This document shows, piece by piece, positions 35,404 through 45,292 of a DNA stretch of 64,000 bases. The translations under genes and the position numbers were made by a program. Where the stretch lies: positions 1,116,001 through 1,180,000 of the forward strand of contig NC_015562.1 in NCBI RefSeq assembly GCF_000214415.1, in the 5' to 3' direction. The notes below the pieces were generated by a model, which had not been told where the DNA came from, ran no database searches, and saw only the letters and a list, made by a program, of their open reading frames with translations. Within the stretch, counting starts at the first letter, position 1; the number at the start of each line of letters is the position of its first letter. Source of the DNA: Methanotorris igneus Kol 5 (GTDB taxonomy: Archaea > AGJL01 > Methanococci > Methanococcales > Methanococcaceae).

Positions 35404-36429
35404 ATGGAAATGGACACCTTAAATAAAATAAAGTTGGGAATGGTGACTATAGGGGCACTAATATTATTTGCGTCTATAGGGTTTATGTTTTTGGAAGGTT
35501 GGGATTTTTTCACGGCGTTGTATGTTTCAATTGTGACAATATCGACTGTTGGTTATGGTGATTATACTCCAACTACACATTGGGGTAAGGCACTGGTAAT
35601 GGTGTATATCGTTACTGGTGTTGGTGCTGTTGCGTATACATTTGGAAGTATTGCAGAGTTTTTTATGGAAGGGCATTTTAAAAAAGTTGCAAGGATGAGA
35701 AAAATGGAGAAAAATTTAAAAAAATTAAAGGGTCACTTTATTATCTGTGGATATGGCAAATTAGGAAAAGTTGTAGCGGAAAAATTCAAAAATGCAAAGG
35801 TACCTTTTGTTGTTATTGATTCTGATGAAAAAATGTTGGAAGAAGAAGCTGAAAAGGACCCTGATCTGATTTATGTTGTGGGGGATGCTACATCAGATGA
35901 TGTTTTGATAAAAGCAGGTATTGAGAGGGCAAGGGGGTTAATTTCTGTGGTAAATACTAATGCTGAGAATGTTTTTATAACTTTGTCTGCTAAAAGATTA
36001 AATCCAAACATATATGTTGTGGCAAAGGCAGAGGATGGTAGTGCAGTAGATAAGCTTTTAAAAGCAGGGGCTGATAGGGTAGTTTCTCCTAATGTGATAG
36101 GGGGTTCAAGGATAGCAGAGATAGCCCTAAAACCTGAGGTTTTGGATTTTGTATCTACCATAATGGATGATAGTTATGATATGGAGATTGAGAAGTTCTG
36201 TGTTTGTGAAGGATCTGAAATTTGTGGGAAGTCACTTTATGAATCCCAAATAAGGTCAAAAACTGGGGTAACAATCTTAGCAGTTAAAAAGGGGAATGAT
36301 TTAATTATAAATCCTTCCCCAGATGTTGTTGTTGATAAAGGAGATGAAATTTACGCGTTTGGTACTAAAGAACAATTAGAAAAACTTGAAAAAATATTAA
36401 ATAAAACAAAAAAAAGAAAGAATAAATAA
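35404..36429 (+). CDS. MthK-type potassium channel with RCK/TrkA-N domain
   Basis: A 341-residue channel. TM1 (LGMVTIGALILFASIGFMFL), pore loop with the filter TVGYGD near residue 55, and TM2 (ALVMVYIVTGVGAVAYTFGS) are followed by an RCK domain. Its Rossmann motif is IICGYGKLGKVVAEKF near 115, with VVIDSDEKM for ligand binding, and a TrkA-C domain ends the protein. It should gate K+ flux in response to Ca2+ or nucleotide. ATG 35404 or 35410 is the start; both follow GGGATTG. It is downstream of the truncated channel but has its own leader. Confidence 0.9.
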   Translation: MEMDTLNKIKLGMVTIGALILFASIGFMFLEGWDFFTALYVSIVTISTVGYGDYTPTTHWGKALVMVYIVTGVGAVAYTFGSIAEFFMEGHFKKVARMRKMEKNLKKLKGHFIICGYGKLGKVVAEKFKNAKVPFVVIDSDEKMLEEEAEKDPDLIYVVGDATSDDVLIKAGIERARGLISVVNTNAENVFITLSAKRLNPNIYVVAKAEDGSAVDKLLKAGADRVVSPNVIGGSRIAEIALKPEVLDFVSTIMDDSYDMEIEKFCVCEGSEICGKSLYESQIRSKTGVTILAVKKGNDLIINPSPDVVVDKGDEIYAFGTKEQLEKLEKILNKTKKRKNK

Positions 36430-36489
36430 AAAAAGACAACTTAATGGAAATTTTAATGTCGATTTCCAAATACATTTGTCTGAGATGAG

Positions 36490-37191
36490 TTATTCAATAT
36501 ATTTTGTTTTATCTTTAACACCAGCTCCTAAAAATGCTCTTTTTCTTCTTGCACAACTCTCACAAACTCCACAATGTAAAAAATCCTCTCCATTATCTTT
36601 GTAGCATGAGTAACTATACTTTAAAACCTCAACGCCCAATTTCTTTTCAATTTCATGCCCAATTTTAACAATCTCCTGCTTGTTCTTATTGCATAGTGGT
36701 GCCTCTATCTTAACTTGGTTTAATGTTCCATATTCCAATGCCTTATTTAATCTCTCAACAAATTCAGGTGTGTTGTCTGGAAATGTTGTTGCCTCCTCCC
36801 CGCTTAAACCAACAAACACCCTATCTGCATCAATACTCTCGGCAAACCCGCTTGCAATGCTGAATAAGATTAAATTCCTCGCTGGAACCCAAACTTCTTC
36901 CATTGTTTGAATGGTTCTGAATCTCATATCCAACTCTTCAATATCCAATTTTGGAGGTTCTTTTTCAGTTAGCAAAGCACTTTTTCCAAATTTTTTAATA
37001 AATGGCAAATCAATAACAACATGTTCAGCATTTAAAATTTCTGATATTTTTTTTGCAGAGTTTACTTCCCTTTTTGCTGCTTTTTGTCCATAGTTAAATG
37101 TAATATTAACCAAATCATAACCTAAATCCTTTGCAATTAAGCAACTTACTGTAGAATCTAAACCACCGCTTAAAACACATACTGCTTTCAT
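36490..37191 (-). CDS. queC: 7-cyano-7-deazaguanine synthase QueC
   Basis: A 233-residue ATP-dependent enzyme converting 7-carboxy-7-deazaguanine to preQ0, which archaea use to make archaeosine in tRNA. The PP-loop SGGLDSTVSC lies near residues 8-17, GLSGEEATTFPDNTPEF near 128, and the zinc site HCGVCESCARRK near 206-217. The start ATG 37191 follows AAGTGATAAT. It is the last gene of a probable pair with mfnF, 47 bases upstream on the same strand. Confidence 0.94.
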   Translation of the reverse strand: MKAVCVLSGGLDSTVSCLIAKDLGYDLVNITFNYGQKAAKREVNSAKKISEILNAEHVVIDLPFIKKFGKSALLTEKEPPKLDIEELDMRFRTIQTMEEVWVPARNLILFSIASGFAESIDADRVFVGLSGEEATTFPDNTPEFVERLNKALEYGTLNQVKIEAPLCNKNKQEIVKIGHEIEKKLGVEVLKYSYSCYKDNGEDFLHCGVCESCARRKRAFLGAGVKDKTKYIE

Positions 37192-37238
37192 ATTATCACT
37201 TTTTGTTTTTTGGTTTTAGATAATAAACATTTGGGAAA

Positions 37239-38219
37239 TTAGCCAATGTATTTCTTCAACAACATCCCAACGGCAAAACTTGGGGTTGCCAATGAAACTT
37301 CTTTCCCATAAATTTCTTTTATTGATTTTATGTTATATCCCTTTAACGCATCTTTTAAGATTTCTTCTCCTAAACCAGTTATAACTACATTTTTTAATTC
37401 ATATTTTTTAGATACCTCATCAACTCCTTCCCTTATTAATTTCAATAATTTGGCATAGAATTCTTCAGCAATAGCAGTTAATTCATCATCATTGATCATC
37501 TCTCTATCTCCACACAAAACCCTTGCGACTCTTGTTAAGCATGCGTCTCTATCAACGCCCTTACCATCTGGTGTCTCACAGGTGTAATCTTCTTCCTTAA
37601 TTTTGCCAAGAATAACGTGTATATCACCAGTTATTGCAAAGTATTCTGATGATACATGTGTTATTTTTCCTCTAAAGTTTATTTTATTGGCTAAAAATGA
37701 TAATGGAGTCCTCAAAGTCCCAACATAAATAAGTTCGTTGTTCATTAACCTATCCAAGTCCTTCTTATTTGCCAAAATTTTCCCATCTTTTATTGGGATT
37801 ATATCTGTTGTGGTTGAGCCCATATCCACCAAAATGCAGTTATTATCAATATATTCAGAGACAAATTTTGCAGTAGCCATCCAATTGGCGGCGGAAACTT
37901 TTAAGTAGTTTTCTCTCGCTTCTTCTGGAGTTAAAAAATTCCCATCAGCATCAAGAACATAAATTGGGCAATCATAGGCGTTTTCAACGGAATTTAATAT
38001 GTCATTTACGCCCTCTTTTTTTGTTTCATAGGCATCAACGAGTTCAGCGGTCATAACAATACCAACTGTATCAACATTTTCACTGTATTTTTTTAATAAT
38101 TCGGTTAGTTTTTCATTATTTTTCCACATTGGGAAATATATATGATGTATTTTGTAGTCATTCTCATCAATTTCAGTTATTTTTGTATTTGCCCCACCAA
38201 TATCAATGCCCAATATCAT
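37239..38219 (-). CDS. mfnF: Methanofuran biosynthesis protein MfnF
   Basis: A 326-residue ASKHA-fold (hydantoinase A/oxoprolinase-like) protein assigned as MfnF, which couples the furan and tyramine-glutamate parts of methanofuran. The nucleotide-binding motifs are MILGIDIGGANTKITE at the N-terminus and CILVDMGSTTTDIIPI near residue 130. The older name for the family is the H4MPT-linked C1-transfer-pathway protein. ATG 38219 follows CTTGGTGAAAAG. The right end of the IS607 element lies only about 27 bases upstream, so its original promoter has probably been replaced. Confidence 0.87.
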   Translation of the reverse strand: MILGIDIGGANTKITEIDENDYKIHHIYFPMWKNNEKLTELLKKYSENVDTVGIVMTAELVDAYETKKEGVNDILNSVENAYDCPIYVLDADGNFLTPEEARENYLKVSAANWMATAKFVSEYIDNNCILVDMGSTTTDIIPIKDGKILANKKDLDRLMNNELIYVGTLRTPLSFLANKINFRGKITHVSSEYFAITGDIHVILGKIKEEDYTCETPDGKGVDRDACLTRVARVLCGDREMINDDELTAIAEEFYAKLLKLIREGVDEVSKKYELKNVVITGLGEEILKDALKGYNIKSIKEIYGKEVSLATPSFAVGMLLKKYIG

Positions 38220-38251
38220 CTTTTCACCAAGATGGTTTCTTAGAATAAAAT

Positions 38252-38405
38252 AAATTGGGGTCTATCCATCGTGAGGATTTAGGAGTAAATGTGAATAAAA
38301 GTACTCTCGCTTAAATTAACCCTCACGATGGACTTGGGTGACATCGGTCTCAACTCTCCTCTGGGTTCATTGGGGAGTAAATCATCGACCTCCACCCCAG
38401 CCACG
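38252..38405 (-). ncRNA. Predicted omegaRNA at the 3' end of tnpB
   Basis: The tnpB 3' end overlaps a GC-rich stretch (GGGGGCCCC near 38406 and CCTCTGGGTTCATTGGGG near 38358-38375). The terminal hairpin TCCATCGTGAGG / CCTCACGATGGA lies at 38265-38332. This is where omegaRNA is made in TnpB systems. The terminal stem keeps the design of the orphan at 16551-16590 while its sequence differs. Confidence 0.6.
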
Positions 38406-39583
38406 GGGGCCCCAACTCCGCCTAAGAGTTTTTTAACTAATTTAACTCCTCTTTTAAAGATATTAAAAGAGCCGACGAACTGCCTATTGAAAACTCCACA
38501 TTTTTCGCATGTTACAACCTGTCCCTCTTGGGACTCCATTTTACTCCCGCATACGGGACAGGTTTTTGAAGTATAGTGAGGATTAACGTAAAAAACAATA
38601 CTCTTATACTCTAACTTTTTCGCTATCTCTCTCCAGCTTGTCCTATCTAAATCTCTGTTAAAGTTTGAATTTTTATACATACTGAGCTTATCCAAATCCT
38701 CAAAGATAAAAATTGCATTTGGAAAGAGTTTAGATAGCTGGGAAGTTAATTTATTAATAAAATCTTCAACTCGATTTTTCCTTCTATTATAATACTTTTT
38801 TAGCAAGATACCAATTCTCTTCGGAGCTTTTTTATAAATCGACTTTAACTTATCGATAATAACATCATAAACCTTCTTTATTCTATGCAGTTCAGATAAA
38901 TCAACTCTAATCCACCCCTCTTCTGGATGGAATAAATCTAAGGATTTTAGATTGCTATCTACACCGATAACGACTTTTTTATCAAATATATTTAAAGGTT
39001 TTTTAAAGGTTATTAATGCCTCGTTGTCCTTCAAAATAATCTCTCCAATGTCAAAACCTCTAATTTTTTCGAAAAACCATTCATTTTTAATATTTAAAAC
39101 TAAATACTCCCTCCTCGCTTTTATTGTTATCCTTATCGTTCCATTTTCTTTATCGTATTTTATTAGGGTATTTTTAACTCTAACAAAAGGTCTTTTAAAT
39201 GTCGGTTTATTTCTTTTTCTTTTACCATCTAAATAATTCGATTTCCAACTCTCTATTGTTGAATAAGCCACTTTAATAGCTCCATCTACATAATGAGAAG
39301 CAAAATTCCAGCCATTTAGTAAATAATTTCTTAGTTCTCTTTTGAAATCCTTATCTTTTGGAATTTCTGGGATTAATCGGGTGGTTGTGTAGTATTTGTA
39401 TTTATTTTTAGATTTAAATCGATGTTTAACTTGTTTTTCTTTCCAGTTGATATTTTCCCAGATAATATCAACTGCTTTCTGAGAGGTACTCATAAATCCA
39501 TCTAACAAGTTTTTTAAATCGTAATTGTGTTTAATCTTGTAAGTTAATACGATTTCGGATGGAAGTTTGTTTTTATTTTGCAT
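38279..39583 (-). CDS. tnpB: TnpB RNA-guided nuclease homologue, altered RuvC-III
   Basis: A 434-residue TnpB from ATG 39583 (GGGCGAG ribosome site). RuvC-I is [13 protein letters not shown] with its aspartate, RuvC-II is [12 protein letters not shown] with its glutamate, and the zinc finger is CPVCGSKM...CEKCG. The RuvC-III motif normally reads D-R-D-x-x-G/N-A-x-N-I; here it is [10 protein letters not shown], so both aspartates are replaced by Asn and Gln. The C-terminal tail ([15 protein letters not shown]) overlaps the structured right end. Its start overlaps tnpA by 11 bases. It may be a cleavage-dead RNA-guided binder unless another acid compensates. Confidence 0.88.
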   Translation of the reverse strand: MQNKNKLPSEIVLTYKIKHNYDLKNLLDGFMSTSQKAVDIIWENINWKEKQVKHRFKSKNKYKYYTTTRLIPEIPKDKDFKRELRNYLLNGWNFASHYVDGAIKVAYSTIESWKSNYLDGKRKRNKPTFKRPFVRVKNTLIKYDKENGTIRITIKARREYLVLNIKNEWFFEKIRGFDIGEIILKDNEALITFKKPLNIFDKKVVIGVDSNLKSLDLFHPEEGWIRVDLSELHRIKKVYDVIIDKLKSIYKKAPKRIGILLKKYYNRRKNRVEDFINKLTSQLSKLFPNAIFIFEDLDKLSMYKNSNFNRDLDRTSWREIAKKLEYKSIVFYVNPHYTSKTCPVCGSKMESQEGQVVTCEKCGVFNRQFVGSFNIFKRGVKLVKKLLGGVGAPVAGVEVDDLLPNEPRGELRPMSPKSIVRVNLSESTFIHIYS

Positions 39584-40202
39584 TATTCTCGCCCACAATT
39601 TCTTTAACTGTCTTTATAAGTTTTTTATATTTGTGAGAACGCCTTCCGTATAATTTTCCTGCGAAATGGGAAATAACGGTTATTAAATCTTCTACTAACT
39701 CTTCTTGTGGAGCCTTACATTTCTTATTAATAACGATTACCTCCGTTCCGTAAGATTTAAAGAATTCTTTTAATGTTTCAAAGCCAAATCTTGTCAATCT
39801 ATCTGGATAGGCAATTATTACTTTCTCAACCTCCTGATTTATAACCATTTTTAAAAGTTTTCTGTAGTTTTTTCTTTTTTCGCTTAATCCACTGCCAACA
39901 TCTTTTAATATCTCTATATTCCAGCCCCTATCTTTTGCGTATGATTTTATCGCGTCTATTTGCCTTTCTAAATCGTCTTTTTGTGTGTTAGATGAAACCC
40001 TTGCATAGCCGATAATTTTTCTTTGTTCTTTATCTTTAATTCCTAATATTCGTTTTATTTCACTCTCTGGAACCCTCCTCTTTCCCCCCACAGTTCTAAC
40101 ACACTTTATCTTTCCCTCTCTATCCCATCTTTGCAGTGTTTTTATATGAATTCCCAACAATTCACAAGCTTCCTTCATCGTATATAGTCTTTCTAAACTC
40201 AT
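39573..40202 (-). CDS. tnpA: IS607 serine recombinase TnpA
   Basis: A 209-residue IS607 transposase. The N-terminal MerR-type helix-turn-helix ([20 protein letters not shown]) binds the ends. The small serine-recombinase domain carries [18 protein letters not shown] with the nucleophilic serine near residue 70, and [17 protein letters not shown] near 140. It has the reversed domain order characteristic of IS607. ATG 40202 follows GGTGAGTAAGT. It looks intact. Confidence 0.92.
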   Translation of the reverse strand: MSLERLYTMKEACELLGIHIKTLQRWDREGKIKCVRTVGGKRRVPESEIKRILGIKDKEQRKIIGYARVSSNTQKDDLERQIDAIKSYAKDRGWNIEILKDVGSGLSEKRKNYRKLLKMVINQEVEKVIIAYPDRLTRFGFETLKEFFKSYGTEVIVINKKCKAPQEELVEDLITVISHFAGKLYGRRSHKYKKLIKTVKEIVGENNAK

Positions 40203-40245
40203 ACTTACTCACCAATAATAACTAACACTCATCTAATATATAACA

Positions 40246-40645
40246 GTTTCGGAAGGCGGTTATATAAAAAATATTTTAAAAAACTTTTTAGTATAAAATA
40301 ACAATAAAGATTAAATTAATGTGGGGAAGTATTTTGTCATTTGGAATGTGTCATGTGGAATGAATTTGAGAATAAAAATGGAAAGTTGAAAGGATTTTGT
40401 AGATTATAGTCAGTTACAAAACTTTCTAAATTAAATAAGGAAGATATAATCTCGGACAAATATATACGGCAAAATCCCTTGGATTTTGCCAAAAAACATA
40501 CGGCAAAACCTTTGGTTTTGCCAAATATTTCTAACGCACACGACGGTATCTCAACAAAATTGACTTTGAATATATAAACCACAGTAATTTTCCAAACAAT
40601 AATTTCCACGTATTAATATCTAACTACAGGTTCATTGGTGATACT
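40246..40645. repeat. Hairpin modules and one TATAGTCGT-type terminus upstream of bioA
   Basis: This 400-bp gap has two hairpins, ACGGCAAAATCC/GGATTTTGCC (40475-40495) and ACGGCAAAACC/GGTTTTGCC (40500-40521), followed by TTCTAACGCACACGACGGTAT, a mutated family terminus. No gene is present. The bioA promoter is probably in 40560-40635 (AATATATAAACC). Confidence 0.55.
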
Positions 40646-42028
40646 ATGAAAAATCCAGAATTGCTTGAGAAATGGGATAAGGAGTATGTGTGGCATCCTT
40701 ACACACAAATGAAGGAATATGTAAACTCAAAAAACTTAATTATAGAGAGAGGAGAAGGAAATTATTTGATTGATATTTATGGGAATAGATATTTGGATGC
40801 CGTCTCATCTATATGGTGTAATTTGTTTGGACATAGTAGGAAAGAGATAATAGATGCAATAAAAAATCAAGCGGATAAAATTTGCCATTCAACATTACTT
40901 GGATGTGGGAATGTTCCATCTATCTTATTGGCAAAAAAATTGGTGGATATAACCCCAAAGCATTTAACAAAAGTATTCTATTCAGAAGATGGTGCAGAGG
41001 CTGTAGAGATTGCCGTTAAAATGGCATTTGAATATTATGTTTTGAGAGGGGATAAAGGGAGGCATAAATTTATTTCAGTTAAAGAAGGTTATCATGGAGA
41101 TACAGTTGGTGCTATGAGTGTTGGAGGTAGTGAACTTTTCCATGGGGTATTTAAACCACTATTATTTAAAGGTTACCATGCAGACCCTCCTTACTGCTAT
41201 AGATGCAAATACTACAACTTCAAAGATACGGATGAGAGAAATAAGAAAGGTTGTGGGATGGAGTGTTTAAATGAAATCGTTGAGTTGATTGAGAAGCATA
41301 GTGAGGAAGTATTTTGTGTTATCCTTGAAGGAGGAGTTATGGGTTCTGCTGGAATAATACCATTCCCAGATGGGTATATTGAAGGAGTAGCGAAGGCATG
41401 TAAAGAGAACGATGTGATATTTATCCTTGATGAAGTTGCTACTGGATTTGGAAGAACAGGAAAGATGTTCTTTTGTGACAATGAAGAGTTAAAGAAATTA
41501 GAAAAACCTGATATCCTTTGTCTTGGGAAGGGAATAACTGGAGGGTATTTACCATTGGCCGCAACACTTACAACAGATGAGATATATAATATGTTCCTTG
41601 GAGACTTTGGGGAAAGTAAGCAGTTCTATCACGGACATACATATACTGGAAACCAACTCCTATGTTCTGCTGCACTTGCAACATTAGATATTTTTGAGAA
41701 AGAAAATGTAATAGAAAATATTCAACCAAAAATAAAACTTCTCCACGAGGAGCTTAAAAAATTAAAAGAACTTGAACATGTTGGAGATGTAAGAGGAAGA
41801 GGTTTTATGGTTGGAATAGAACTTGTAAAAAATAAAGAAACAAAAGAACCTTATCCTTATGGATATAAGGCAGGATATAGGGTTGCAGATAAATTACTTG
41901 AAAAAGGCATATATATGAGGCCTATTGGTAATGTTGTTATCTTAGTTCCTCCACTATCAATAACAGAGGAAGAAATCATTTATTTATGCAATTCCCTATA
42001 CGATGCAATAAAAGAAGCGGATTTATAA
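40646..42028 (+). CDS. bioA: Adenosylmethionine-8-amino-7-oxononanoate aminotransferase
   Basis: A 460-residue class-III PLP aminotransferase that makes 7,8-diaminopelargonic acid in biotin synthesis, with SAM as the usual amino donor. WHPYTQMKEYV near residue 16 is a BioA hallmark. SEDGAEAVEIAVKMAF near 112, ILDEVATGFGRTG near 258 and the PLP lysine in CLGKGITGGYLPL near 292 complete the fold. ATG 40646 follows TTGGTGATACT. No other bio gene is visible in the window, so any biotin operon is split. Confidence 0.93.
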   Translation: MKNPELLEKWDKEYVWHPYTQMKEYVNSKNLIIERGEGNYLIDIYGNRYLDAVSSIWCNLFGHSRKEIIDAIKNQADKICHSTLLGCGNVPSILLAKKLVDITPKHLTKVFYSEDGAEAVEIAVKMAFEYYVLRGDKGRHKFISVKEGYHGDTVGAMSVGGSELFHGVFKPLLFKGYHADPPYCYRCKYYNFKDTDERNKKGCGMECLNEIVELIEKHSEEVFCVILEGGVMGSAGIIPFPDGYIEGVAKACKENDVIFILDEVATGFGRTGKMFFCDNEELKKLEKPDILCLGKGITGGYLPLAATLTTDEIYNMFLGDFGESKQFYHGHTYTGNQLLCSAALATLDIFEKENVIENIQPKIKLLHEELKKLKELEHVGDVRGRGFMVGIELVKNKETKEPYPYGYKAGYRVADKLLEKGIYMRPIGNVVILVPPLSITEEEIIYLCNSLYDAIKEADL

Positions 42029-42116
42029 AACAACATTAATATTCTATTTCTTTTCTTTAATTCTTGATAATTTTGATTATGTACAAAAAATAAAATGGGA
42101 AATCTGGGTTTTATTT

Positions 42117-42659
42117 ATGAGGGAAATTTATAGACAGCTCATCCACATGGTATTCGGAAGTATTACTGCTTTTTCAATTCTTTATTTTGGAAAGAAGGTA
42201 ATATATCCATTATTTATTTTGACATTGGCGGGGATTTTCTTACACTTTTATTTAAGGAAACATTATGCTCCAATAATATCTGACTTACTTAGGTTGTGTG
42301 GTAGAGAAAATGAGTATGGTAAAGGGGCTGTTTTGTTTGCAGTTGGAGTGTTAATAGCAGTGATACTTGTAGATAACATTAATGCCATTTTTTATGCGAT
42401 ATTGGTTTTTTCTATTAGCGATGCTTTGGCAACATTAGTGGGTATTAGAGGCAAAATAAAGATATTTGGGAAAACACTTGAAGGATTTCTTGCATTTTTT
42501 ATCTCTGCCTGCATAATATTGCATTCATTTGGAATTTACGGGGTTTTAGTGGCATTTGTTGGGGCGTTTATAGAGTTAATAAGCAAAAAAATAAAAATTG
42601 ATGACAATTTAGTCCTCCCCATATTTTTGGCGTTTATTTTGAATATGATAAATTGGTAA
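42117..42659 (+). CDS. Polyprenol/dolichol-kinase-like membrane protein
   Basis: A 180-residue protein of the CTP-dependent dolichol/phytol kinase (VTE5/SEC59-like) group. The start MREIYRQLIHMVFGS is characteristic, and the conserved block SISDALATLVGIRGK with GKTLEGFLAF near residues 100-125 carries the expected Asp and the K-T-x-E-G motif. Five to six membrane segments are present. It should phosphorylate a lipid alcohol, perhaps geranylgeraniol or dolichol, at the membrane. It follows bioA by 88 bases and may share its transcript. Confidence 0.8.
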   Translation: MREIYRQLIHMVFGSITAFSILYFGKKVIYPLFILTLAGIFLHFYLRKHYAPIISDLLRLCGRENEYGKGAVLFAVGVLIAVILVDNINAIFYAILVFSISDALATLVGIRGKIKIFGKTLEGFLAFFISACIILHSFGIYGVLVAFVGAFIELISKKIKIDDNLVLPIFLAFILNMINW

Positions 42660-42755
42660 ATTTTTTATTTTTTTATAGTCAATTTTTGTTGTTATTGTAA
42701 ATTTCAGATAAATTTGGAGATATTAACATTAATATTTTTAAATATTTTTGTTGGG

Positions 42756-44369
42756 CTATAGATATTTACCCATATATGCCCCTATTCTTTCATATCCCAA
42801 CCTTCTGTAGTATTCCCTAACTCCAATACCACTTGTTACCAAAATTTTGTTCATGCCAAATTCTTCCTTCGCAATCCTCTCTGCTTCTTTTAGGAGCATT
42901 TTTCCATATCCTTTATGTTGCCATGTGATTTCTTTTATGTCCTTTGTTAAAGGTTTTTCTTGCCCACAAACATGGAGCTGCCTTACCAATGCTGTTTTGT
43001 CATCAATCTCCTTTCTAAATGGTTTGTATGGAATTCTCAACCTTAAATATGCTATTAATATATCGTTTTTTAAATCTTCATAGGATAAGAAGATTTCTGT
43101 TCCTCCACTTGCAATATATTCTTCCCTGCATAATTTTATATGCTCAATCTCAGGCATAATGCCTCTCTTATACATCACATGCCCAACTTCCCTACACCTT
43201 ATACATTTACATTTTATGCCTTTCCTTTCTAAGTTTTTATAGACCAATTCTCCCAAATTGCTCTTCTTAACTCCATCGACGATAACAGTTGCAGGAATAT
43301 CCCTTTGAATTCTTGAAGTTCTTACCCATTTTGGCATTATGGACTTTACATAACTTATTAATTCCACCGCTTCTTCATCATTTAGTGGTTTAAATTCCCC
43401 TTTTTTCCACAAATCATATATTTCTGTCCCCCTAACAACCAAACATGGATAAATTTTGATTAAATCAGGCTTAAAATCTGGATTGTTGAATATTTCATAA
43501 AACATCTTTTTGTCCATCTCTTCTGTTGTGTTTGGTAAGCCAGGCATCATGTGGTAAGAAACCTTTAAACCACTATCCTTTAACAATTGCGTTGCCTTTA
43601 TTGTATCTTCAACGGTATGTCCTCTTTTAACAAACTTTAACACATCATTGTATATACTCTGAACCCCAAGTTCTACCCTTGTGGCCCCCAATTTTAGCAT
43701 TTGGTTTATATGTTCCTCTCTACAATAATCAGGTCTCGTTTCAATGCATAAAGCCACACATCTATGTTCTGCAGTTTCATTTAGTTTTTGTGCTTCCTCT
43801 AAACTATTTGATACTTTTTTGTTCATTGCATCTAAGCAACCTTTTATAAACCAATCTTGATACTCTATATCCCTTGCTGGAAATGTCCCTCCCATAATGA
43901 TGAGTTCAACCTTATTTGTTGGATGCCCAACTTTCTCCAACTGCTCCAACCTTGCTTTGGTTTGTTCGTAGGGGTCGAATTTATACATCAAGCCCCTCAT
44001 TGTTGCTGGTTCTCTTCCCGTATAACTTTGCGGCACATCTCCAAAGACGCTACCTTTTCCCCCTGGACAAAACATACACTTTCCATGCGGACATTTTTCA
44101 GGGGATGTCATTACTGCAACAACCGCAACACCAGATAATGTTCTGACGGGCTTTTTTCTCAGTAATGGGATGAGGACTTTTTTCTCTTCTTCAGTTGCAT
44201 ATTTTAATATTTCAGAGTTTAATGGGAACCCCACATTTAAATGCCTAAATTTTCTTAGACATTTTGATTTTATCTGTTCAATTCTGTCTTTTGAGACCTT
44301 CTTTTTCTTTTCATATTCATTCAATATATTCTCTATTATACACCTCATGAATTTCTCGTAATCATCCAT
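42756..44369 (-). CDS. elp3: Elp3-type tRNA wobble-uridine modifying enzyme
   Basis: A 537-residue radical SAM plus acetyltransferase protein that adds a carboxymethyl group to wobble U34 of tRNA. The cluster motif is CPHGKCMFCPGG (C-x4-C-x2-C, near residue 94-101). LIIMGGTFPARDIEYQDWF near 150 is a family hallmark. A zinc-type CKCIRCREVGH near 395 follows, and the GNAT domain ends HKGYGKMLLKEAERIAKEEF and RLGYERIGAYM. ATG 44369 follows GGTGATTTT. Length is normal and all domains are present. Confidence 0.95.
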   Translation of the reverse strand: MDDYEKFMRCIIENILNEYEKKKKVSKDRIEQIKSKCLRKFRHLNVGFPLNSEILKYATEEEKKVLIPLLRKKPVRTLSGVAVVAVMTSPEKCPHGKCMFCPGGKGSVFGDVPQSYTGREPATMRGLMYKFDPYEQTKARLEQLEKVGHPTNKVELIIMGGTFPARDIEYQDWFIKGCLDAMNKKVSNSLEEAQKLNETAEHRCVALCIETRPDYCREEHINQMLKLGATRVELGVQSIYNDVLKFVKRGHTVEDTIKATQLLKDSGLKVSYHMMPGLPNTTEEMDKKMFYEIFNNPDFKPDLIKIYPCLVVRGTEIYDLWKKGEFKPLNDEEAVELISYVKSIMPKWVRTSRIQRDIPATVIVDGVKKSNLGELVYKNLERKGIKCKCIRCREVGHVMYKRGIMPEIEHIKLCREEYIASGGTEIFLSYEDLKNDILIAYLRLRIPYKPFRKEIDDKTALVRQLHVCGQEKPLTKDIKEITWQHKGYGKMLLKEAERIAKEEFGMNKILVTSGIGVREYYRRLGYERIGAYMGKYL

Positions 44370-44753
44370 AAAATCACCAAAATAGTTTTGTCATTATTAT
44401 GACCTAAATTTATTATTTTTGGTATTTATTTTGTTTGAAAATAGTTGATTGTATGAAAATAATTCCAAACTTTAATTTAATCTTAAAATAGAATAATTTT
44501 CGATATTTTATTAGCTTAGAAACAATCAGAAAAATAGAACTTGCTGACTTATTTTTAAATTTATTTTCTATTATTGCAGAAACTTCTATAAATATCTTTC
44601 TTTAAACTCTTACTAAAAATTATCGAACTCTTTATAAAGCAAGAGAAGTTATAACTAAAAATCAATAATCAATACAAAAATATTATGATTTATGATTTTG
44701 AGCAAAATAGGAAAAAATAAAGTAAATATTCATTTCCGTAGCCTTGCTTTTAA
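44370..44753. other. Intergenic region, no feature seen
   Basis: About 380 bp of AT-rich DNA between elp3 and a MITE. I found no RNA gene, hairpin or repeat beyond short AT runs. Confidence 0.5.
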
Positions 44754-44954
44754 TATAGTCGTGTGCGGAATAGTTGAATAACCTACGGTTATTCAACTTC
44801 CCTGCAACCGAAGGTTGCAGTGGATTTTTAAACCTATTTATATAATAATGAATTTTTTAAATGGCTTTCATTCCTCCTTAAAATTTTTAAATGAGATATA
44901 AATCTTTAAAAATTAACCAACAGTTTATTCCAATTTCTAACGCACACGACTATA
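44754..44954. repeat. MITE of the TATAGTCGT family inside the 3' end of a gene
   Basis: A 201-bp element from TATAGTCGTGTGCGGAAT to TTCTAACGCACACGACTATA, with internal hairpins TGAATAACC/GGTTATTCA (44784-44802) and CTGCAACC/GGTTGCAG (44812-44830). Its right terminus encodes the last five residues and the stop codon of the SemiSWEET gene. Confidence 0.85.
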
Positions 44955-45227
44955 ATTTAACTTCCTTCTTAATTCATCCTTTACCTTTAAATACGTTATT
45001 GGAATCCAAAACATCAATGAAATTATGTTAAAAATTATTATTGGATAATCATTCTTTAAAATTCCATAAACAAGCCATAAAGAAAGCCCTAAAGTGAAAG
45101 TAACCACAAAATAAAGTGAAATCCCACTCATGTCTTTTGTTTTTAATGATTTTATTAGTTGGGGCAGGGAGGCAAATGTTGTCAACGTCCCAGCAATATA
45201 TCCAACCATATCAAACTCTATCGCCAT
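44937..45227 (-). CDS. SemiSWEET (PQ-loop/MtN3) sugar transporter
   Basis: A 96-residue protein with three transmembrane helices, the half-transporter size of prokaryotic SemiSWEETs, which work as dimers. The PQ motif lies in TFASLPQLIKSLKTKDMSG near residues 17-35; helix 2 (LYFVVTFTLGLSLWLVYGIL) and helix 3 (YPIIIFNIISLMFWIPITYL) follow. I start at ATG 45227 behind GGGATGG; the frame is open upstream but that part includes MITE sequence. The C-terminus YSRVR and its TAG are encoded by the MITE terminus at 44954-44937. A second MITE begins 66 bases upstream. Confidence 0.8.
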   Translation of the reverse strand: MAIEFDMVGYIAGTLTTFASLPQLIKSLKTKDMSGISLYFVVTFTLGLSLWLVYGILKNDYPIIIFNIISLMFWIPITYLKVKDELRRKLNYSRVR

Positions 45228-45292
45228 AAAACCATCCCAAAAATTCTTTTTAACATAATTTTGCATACCAACTATAAACAATTTGTGATATT

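Larger units (their letters stand above)
38246..40245 (-). mobile_element. IS607-family transposon (tnpA + tnpB)
   Basis: A complete two-gene element transcribed on the minus strand: serine recombinase tnpA, then tnpB, then a structured right end. IS607 elements use a serine recombinase and usually leave no target duplication, so exact borders cannot be read directly; the right end is placed at the sequence shared with the orphan end at 16534-16700, and the left end just beyond the tnpA ribosome site. It lies between mfnF and bioA. Confidence 0.85.
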
